DNA of 64,000 nucleotides from CAZUSO01 sp964622775 (GTDB lineage Bacteria; Bacteroidota; Bacteroidia; Chitinophagales; Chitinophagaceae). Of this stretch, positions 59,290 through 64,000 are shown in pieces. The notes under the pieces are model-generated. The model was not told the origin of the DNA, searched no databases, and was given only the letters and a program-made list of their open reading frames with translations. Each line of letters opens with the position of its first letter. Position 1 is the stretch's first letter. The translations under genes were made by a program, and so were the position numbers. Location of the stretch: NCBI GenBank assembly GCA_964622775.1, contig CAZUSO010000004.1:1-64000 (forward strand), in the 5' to 3' direction.

Positions 59290-59872
59290 AATTGACTTTA
59301 AAAACATTTGGCAACAACAAAAAATTAGCCCGCCCGACATACAAGGATTGTTCGCAAAACTGAAACAGTTCAGGAAACAAAATGTATTGAAATTGATTTT
59401 TCTCAATATAGCACTGACAGGCACTTGCGGCTTCATTATTTATATCTGGCTACATTATCAGCCGCAGTTTATCAGCACAAAAATCGGCATTGTTTTAGTC
59501 ATTTTAGCTATGGTAATTTATCTGATTGCTTACAACAAACAGTTGCTACTATTAAAAGCGTTGAACGGTAATCAAAGCAATACCGACTATTTGCAAAATC
59601 TGATTGCACTCAAGCGCAACCAGAAGCATTTACAAACCACTATGCTGAATTTGTATTTTCTATTACTTTCCTCAGGTATTTGCTTGTATATGTATGAGTT
59701 CGCCTTACAAATGGTCAAACTTTGGAGTATAGTTGCTTATGCCGCAACTTTATCCTGGATTGCTTTTCATTGGTTTTTTACCAGGCCTAAAACAATCAAA
59801 AAGCAGCAACAAAAAATTGATGAACTCATTAACAGGTTTGAAGCTGTAAACAAATATTTGAAGGACGAATAA
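59279..59872 (+). CDS. Membrane protein, probable anti-sigma factor
   Basis: The 197-residue protein has an N-terminal cytoplasmic stretch (about 1-35, DFKNIWQQQKISPPDIQGLFAKLKQFRKQN) and then four membrane segments at roughly 36-57, 68-87, 117-140 and 145-165, with a basic helical tail. It resembles no catalytic family. The position directly after an ECF sigma gene with an 11-base overlap, and the soluble N-terminus preceding membrane helices, fit an anti-sigma factor. No zinc-binding HxxxCxxC motif is present, so it is not of the ZAS type. Confidence 0.65.
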   Translation: MQHEIDFKNIWQQQKISPPDIQGLFAKLKQFRKQNVLKLIFLNIALTGTCGFIIYIWLHYQPQFISTKIGIVLVILAMVIYLIAYNKQLLLLKALNGNQSNTDYLQNLIALKRNQKHLQTTMLNLYFLLLSSGICLYMYEFALQMVKLWSIVAYAATLSWIAFHWFFTRPKTIKKQQQKIDELINRFEAVNKYLKDE

Positions 59873-60254
59873 AAGACTTCCGCAATAACTAAGTCGTTAT
59901 TTTCTCTGTAATACGAATCACATGTGACCTTTTTGAACAAAAACTTTCAGCAATCTCGTTCATATTATCGAATACCGGAAGTTTTATCGTGACGGAACCG
60001 GACAATATGAAGTTGTTTTTTACACTGCATTGCTGAAAAGATAAACCCCGCTTTCAGAAAGTTTCCCCTCCTTTGCATTGAGCAGCATTTAGCATAGCAA
60101 ATTATTTATGCACCAATAACATTTCGATTTGGACATCTGGTGTCCTTATAGACAAACATCAGCAGGACAGAACAACCATGCATGGCATTACGCCTATTTT
60201 CAACAACGAATAAATTTTTTAAAAAAATAGGGAACCAAAAGGTTACGCATATAT
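59873..60254. other. AT-rich spacer, no gene seen
   Basis: No coding frame with family features. The short hairpin GGACA TCTGG TGTCC near 60132 is too small to call. The stretch may hold the far end of the degraded element to its right. Confidence 0.45.
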
Positions 60255-60590
60255 TTACAACCAAAGACTTGCACATTTTGACCGCTTGCGAATTAATAAA
60301 TTCTCCATGAAATACATCCCATAGAAACGCAACGCTTTCATATTCTCTCTTACTGACTTTGAGTTTTTTTCATGTCCCTTATAGTCTAATTGGACGGTTA
60401 CCTTCAGGCCGCTTTGGGTGATGGTGGTTGAAATAATATCTATTACAAATTGAATATCCACCAGAGGCTTAGCCTTCCAGTTCATGGAAATATGGGAAAA
60501 TATCGGGCATAGCGGAGGAATCCAAAAATCTTCTATTCCAGACAGCCCGCTAAGGTACCCTACCTGCTTCGTAAAAGCCCTTTCATACAC
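60255..60590 (-). pseudogene. Fragment of an ISAzo13-like transposase
   Basis: A 111-codon frame reads PIFSHISMNWKAKPLVDIQ, then FVIDIISTTITQSGLKVTVQLDYKG and SKSVRENMKALRF. This corresponds to the C-terminal part of ISAzo13-family transposases, where relatives have NPIEHRLFPHIS followed by a TKTGLKV segment. The catalytic N-terminal two-thirds are missing, and even the EHRLF segment is altered (PPLCPIFSH), so it cannot be active. I could not find terminal repeats. Confidence 0.6.
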
Positions 60591-60789
60591 TACATGATTT
60601 TCATCCCCACGGGATAACGGGGCTTCAGGTCGCCTCTTTTTACCGGATAGCTCTCATCAGATTCGGATGCTCATTTTCCCATTCCGAATCAAAAAAACAC
60701 GTCTTCAATAAGTAGTGGTTTGAAGCAAGCAAAGCCCTTGCTAATTTTAGGGCAATTCATTATCTGCAAACCAAATAAAACGAAAACGT

Positions 60790-61905
60790 ATGCTTAAACA
60801 TTACAAAAAACAAATCAGCGGAATACTTTTGGGAATCGCTTTGCTGTGTTCCCAGCAACTTTACGCCAATGTGCAGGTCATTATGGCGGGCGGCTCCAGC
60901 GGAATGAGCTTTATACCATCATCGGGCGTTACACTCAGCCTGGGTGATACTGTCGTATGGATATGGGATAACGGGCTTCACACGACTACCAGCACCACCA
61001 TACCCGCCGGTGCCACACCCTGGGATGAAGTGATTTCATCCTCCAGCCCCTCCTATATGTATGTCCCAACTGTTCCCGGAATCTACAATTATAAATGCAT
61101 ACCGCACGAATCCATGGGTATGACAGGTTCATTTACCGTCTGTAGCCCGCCAGCTGTACCAGCCATAAGCCCTGCGGATCCCGTAATAGCCTGCGCCGGA
61201 GATTCCGCAAGCCTGTTGTCGGCATCCTCAGAGGCAGGAGCCACATTTCAATGGAACTTAAATGGGAATCCGATAAATGAAGCAACGAATCCGCAATTAT
61301 TGCCGGACGAATCGGGAAGCTATACCTGCACGGTTACGAATCCTTGCGGCAGTGCTACTTCCGATGCCGTTTCCGTTACCTTAGAGCCGGCGCCTTCACC
61401 TGCATTTTCATTTACAGTGAATAATATGCAGGCCATATTCAGTAATACTACAGCGGATACCGCAGCTATCACCTGGTTGTGGGATTTTGGAGACGGCGAC
61501 ACAGATACCGGCACGAATACGCAGCATACTTATGTAGTATCGGGAAATTATACGGTTGTTTTGACCGCTACCTTTACTACCGGAAGCAATTGTGCCGGCA
61601 TGGCAAATGCTGTGGTAGCCATTGGCAATGTAGGTATTAAGGATTTCCCCGGAAATGACGAAGGCGACTATATAGTCAGCCCTAACCCGGCCTCGGACTA
61701 TCTGAATATCCGCGTTCCATCCACCACCATCCTAACAGCCGGCATCTATGATTATACAGGAAGAATCGTCATGCCGATGAAATCGATGAGTCCGCAACAG
61801 GGGATCCTCAGCATAGACATCAACAGGCTGAAACCGGGTAATTATCTGACCCTGATTCGTGTCAGGGACAAAGTGATCGTTAGAAAATTCACCCTGGTTC
61901 GTTAG
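60790..61905 (+). CDS. Secreted cupredoxin with Ig, PKD and type A T9SS domains
   Basis: The 371-residue exported protein (signal peptide to about residue 26, LCSQQLYAN) starts with a plastocyanin-type cupredoxin at about 28-117. The four type 1 copper ligands are visible: H64 (NGLHTT), C103, H106 and M111 in YKCIPHESMGM. It is followed by an Ig-like domain (about 120-200), a PKD domain (ITWLWDFGDGDTDTG) and a C-terminal type A sorting domain (VSPNPASDYLNIRVP, IYDYTGRIV, GNYLTLIRV, KFTLVR). It should be secreted by the type IX system as an electron carrier or copper-binding surface protein. A strong terminator follows. Confidence 0.88.
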   Translation: MLKHYKKQISGILLGIALLCSQQLYANVQVIMAGGSSGMSFIPSSGVTLSLGDTVVWIWDNGLHTTTSTTIPAGATPWDEVISSSSPSYMYVPTVPGIYNYKCIPHESMGMTGSFTVCSPPAVPAISPADPVIACAGDSASLLSASSEAGATFQWNLNGNPINEATNPQLLPDESGSYTCTVTNPCGSATSDAVSVTLEPAPSPAFSFTVNNMQAIFSNTTADTAAITWLWDFGDGDTDTGTNTQHTYVVSGNYTVVLTATFTTGSNCAGMANAVVAIGNVGIKDFPGNDEGDYIVSPNPASDYLNIRVPSTTILTAGIYDYTGRIVMPMKSMSPQQGILSIDINRLKPGNYLTLIRVRDKVIVRKFTLVR

Positions 61906-61982
61906 CCTTCGGAATGAAATTTGAGCGTGCAGCCACCTTTAAGTAAAGCTCGTACTACAATGCATAAGATTGCTTCATGCAA

Positions 61983-62021
61983 AAAATCCTGTCAGATTAC
62001 CCCCTAATCTGACAGGATTTT
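61983..62021. terminator. Strong bidirectional terminator
   Basis: A 17-bp perfect stem with a loop of five C is flanked by A and T runs, so it works on both strands. It lies between the cupredoxin gene and the convergent methyltransferase gene. Confidence 0.9.
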
Positions 62022-62138
62022 TCTTAATAGATGGCGGTTCAATTGTCGTTGTTTTTTACAAAACTCATCATTGGCAGACAAGAAGCCATGAGACCATCTC
62101 CCAACAACAATATTCATCCCTTATGCTGAATGATTATT

Positions 62139-62939
62139 TCAACCGGAGGCAGGTTTCCTGCTGATGACGGCATACAGGCAGGTTGTTACGAAATTGCGCA
62201 GCACAGGTATATCACCGAGGACCGGTATTTTACCCCGTGTTTTAATTTTGAATTTTATTTCATAATTCGGATTGATGAAATACGGCGTTTTCAGTCTGAA
62301 CTGATAGCCGGCCTGAACCACGGCTCTTTCAAAACGCTCTATGCTGATACCGGTTTTCTTAATGTCAGTAAATTCGCTGATATTATGTTCGCTTTCTCCG
62401 CTTTTTTTCAGCATGTACCGATAAAGCCTCATAGGTAAAAGATGAAGAAACGGCGCATGACGAATCCATTTGATACCGGAGATCTGCTGATGCCCGCCAA
62501 AAGGCATTTGCCAGGGGGGAAATCCAAAAAAGATGACACCATCTTCCTTCAAAAACCGTTTTACAAAACCCATAAATTTTTCCTGATCGGGAATATGCTC
62601 AATTACATCGCGCATCATGATGATGTCGAAGGTTCCGGTCTCTTCTGCCACAGTATTATAAATATTTTTGTATATAAACTTTGGCATCCGGATTCCCGGA
62701 ATTTCCCGGAAAATTTCTCCTGCAATCTGAATCCGGCCGGCGTCTAAATCCACACCCACACACTCGCATTGCATTTGGGCAAAAGGCAGCAGGTTGCCAC
62801 CTTCGCCGCAGCCGATTTCCAAAACCCGACTGCCGGCATCAATCTTTTTCACCTGTTCAATATAAGGAATTACAAACCGGCGGGTAGTATGCGATTGCTC
62901 GTCAAAATATAGTTTACGGTTGAAATAGCGTTCGTGCAT
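62139..62939 (-). CDS. SAM-dependent methyltransferase
   Basis: The roughly 266-residue protein has a class I methyltransferase fold: motif I VLEIGCGEGGNLLPF, acidic residue in CVGVDLDAGRIQIA, FDIIMMRDVIEHIPDQEKFM (post-motif) and the HxQISGIKW region. The DVIEHIPD form is typical of UbiE/Coq5-like and small-molecule methyltransferases of the methyltransf_11/23 group. I chose the ATG at 62939 (MHERYFNRKLYFDEQS); upstream codons have no family match. The substrate is unknown. It is convergent with the cupredoxin gene. Confidence 0.8.
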   Translation of the reverse strand: MHERYFNRKLYFDEQSHTTRRFVIPYIEQVKKIDAGSRVLEIGCGEGGNLLPFAQMQCECVGVDLDAGRIQIAGEIFREIPGIRMPKFIYKNIYNTVAEETGTFDIIMMRDVIEHIPDQEKFMGFVKRFLKEDGVIFFGFPPWQMPFGGHQQISGIKWIRHAPFLHLLPMRLYRYMLKKSGESEHNISEFTDIKKTGISIERFERAVVQAGYQFRLKTPYFINPNYEIKFKIKTRGKIPVLGDIPVLRNFVTTCLYAVISRKPASG

Positions 62940-63170
62940 TATTATATTCTTGCGTGCCGTGGGTAAAAGTAAAAAACATCGGCAAAATATCCGGATAAAA
63001 ATTTTCAGGGTGGCATCCAAAATTGCCGTACTATAATGACGTTGTATTTTTTGTTATTATCAAAGTGTCGTCATTCCGAAAAGGAAATTCCAAATTACGC
63101 TTAATCTGATCAGTATTCTCGCGTGGAGCAATTTAGACTGCGCCCATTTTCAGCACCTTTTGAGGAATAA

Positions 63171-63205
63171 AAAAACAGTTGCATCTGGCGGGCACAACTG
63201 TTTTT
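63171..63205 (-). terminator. Terminator after the glutamate dehydrogenase gene
   Basis: An 11-bp perfect stem AAAAACAGTTG / CAACTGTTTTT with a 13-base loop, continuing into TTTTTTATT on the minus strand. It lies about 25 bases past the stop codon. Confidence 0.8.
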
Positions 63206-63229
63206 CGCTATAAGCAATAAGAGAAAAGA

Positions 63230-64000
63230 TTAAGGGAAAATACCCAATTCTTCATAAGCTACGCCAACTTTATTGATGGAGCAGATAAAGGCAGCCGTAC
63301 GCATATCTTCGACGCCGTTAGTTGATTTGAAGGTTTCGCGAATCTCATTGTAGGACCCGATCATCGTATCTTCAAGGCCGGAATATACCAGATCCACTTC
63401 ATCCGGGCCGTGTAACAATATCTGCCGTTCAGTTTCATTCACACGTTGTCCGGTCAGGGCTTCCATAGAGCGTACAATCTCGGCATACTGGTTTTCGCTA
63501 AAGCGCTTTTCCAGACGGCCGTATCGTACGTGGCTGAGATTTTTTAACCATTCAAAATAAGAAACCGTAACCCCGCCTGCATTCAGGTACATATCCGGGA
63601 CTACTACGATACCTTTTTTATTCAGGATAACATCCGCATCGGGAGTAATCGGGCCATTTGCCGCTTCACCGATAATCTTCGCTTTGATATTGGCGGCATT
63701 TCCACCATGTATCACGCTTTCTAATGCAGCAGGAATCAAGATGTCACATTCCAGCTCCAGCGTATCCGCACTAACCGGGATATTCTGTGCGCCGGGGAAG
63801 TTCAGGATGGATTTTGTTTCGCGGCGGTGCTGCATCACCTTTTCCAAATCCAGCCCGTTCTCATTATAGATACCGCCTTCGTATTCGGCAAGGCCAATCA
63901 GGATGGCGCCACCCTGCTGGAAGTATTTGGCAGCATGATAGCCTACATTTCCCAATCCTTGTACAACCACTTTTTTGCCGGCAATACCGGTGGTAAGCCC
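63230..64000 (-). CDS. Glutamate dehydrogenase family, C-terminal part (runs off right edge)
   Basis: The frame is open to the window edge, giving the last 256 or so residues of a Glu/Leu/Phe/Val dehydrogenase. The NAD(P)-binding start KKVVVQGLGNVGYHAAKYF is the dinucleotide motif, followed by CDILIPAALESVI, IIGEAANGPITPDAD and VPDMYLNAGGVTVSYFEWLKNLSH, all typical of GluDH. The enzyme interconverts glutamate and 2-oxoglutarate. The N-terminal substrate domain with the catalytic lysine lies beyond the window. GluDH is more likely than leucine dehydrogenase because of the LNAGGVTVSYFEW block. Confidence 0.9.
   Translation of the reverse strand, partial: GLTTGIAGKKVVVQGLGNVGYHAAKYFQQGGAILIGLAEYEGGIYNENGLDLEKVMQHRRETKSILNFPGAQNIPVSADTLELECDILIPAALESVIHGGNAANIKAKIIGEAANGPITPDADVILNKKGIVVVPDMYLNAGGVTVSYFEWLKNLSHVRYGRLEKRFSENQYAEIVRSMEALTGQRVNETERQILLHGPDEVDLVYSGLEDTMIGSYNEIRETFKSTNGVEDMRTAAFICSINKVGVAYEELGIFP

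Noticed and set aside
61968..61980. 13-base match to the repeat region at 1494-1506
   Set aside because: A 13-base match in 64 kb read on both strands is expected by chance many times.

Overview
The window is chromosomal DNA from a member of the Bacteroidota, most likely a Chitinophagia-type bacterium (inference). The evidence is: Bacteroidota promoter boxes of the TTTG–N19/20–TAnnTTTG type; few Shine-Dalgarno sequences; fused MurF–alanine racemase; MqnE of the futalosine menaquinone route; proteins ending in type IX secretion sorting domains (type A and type B, with PKD domains); short PurL; and many lipoproteins and beta-barrels. Most of the window is ordinary core genome, with small scars of mobile DNA between genes. 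Where an open frame could start at several codons, I used promoter -7 boxes to choose, because a start codon cannot lie upstream of its own promoter.

Layout. 1-766 is the 5' part of a secreted surface protein running off the left edge. 767-4320 holds a repeat-bearing spacer, rpsL-rpsG, a decayed IS4-type transposase and a tRNA-Ser/tRNA-Pro unit. 4322-11738 carries dnaA, a 5'-nucleotidase split over two overlapping genes, murF-alr and a SurA-like chaperone. 11885-18838 carries the two subunits of a 3-oxoacid CoA-transferase facing each other, a flippase, an FAH-family hydrolase, a beta-barrel protein and mqnE. 18948-21196 is the L11-L1-L10-L7/L12 operon. 21330-23881 is a four-gene two-component operon. 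24511-30589 has glnS, a PKD surface protein, an SDR, a wrecked PIN-domain gene with its small partner, and a MaoC-like hydratase. 30709-45321 is dense housekeeping: amidohydrolase, pnuC, tatD, ferredoxin-reductase-like gene, hydrolase plus glycosyltransferase, queA, aspS, engB, methyltransferase, plsY, glycosyltransferase, recN. 45700-55983 has tRNA-Ser, a YHS lipoprotein, ribD plus an IMPACT gene, a 1808-residue alpha-2-macroglobulin and purL. 56367-64000 has a small secreted protein, an MlaE-type permease, an AT-rich hydrolase/ECF sigma/membrane-protein trio, an ISAzo13-like transposase fragment, a secreted cupredoxin, a methyltransferase and a partial glutamate dehydrogenase.

How the genes work together. 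Cell-envelope and cell-wall work is prominent (murF-alr, surA, flippase, glycosyltransferases, plsY, mlaE, alpha-2-macroglobulin, sorting-domain proteins), as is translation (six ribosomal proteins, glnS, aspS, queA, engB, three tRNAs). The two ribosomal operons stop early: fusA does not follow rpsG and rpoBC does not follow rplL, and both ends carry clear terminators. The least ordinary parts are the dispersed repeat shared by 1.4 kb and 57.7 kb, the two-component operon whose kinase has His in place of the usual G1-box Asp, a 13-bp inverted repeat upstream of that operon, the frameshifted PIN pair, and the hydrolase/sigma/membrane trio. I did not find a CRISPR array, prophage, restriction system or large defence island.
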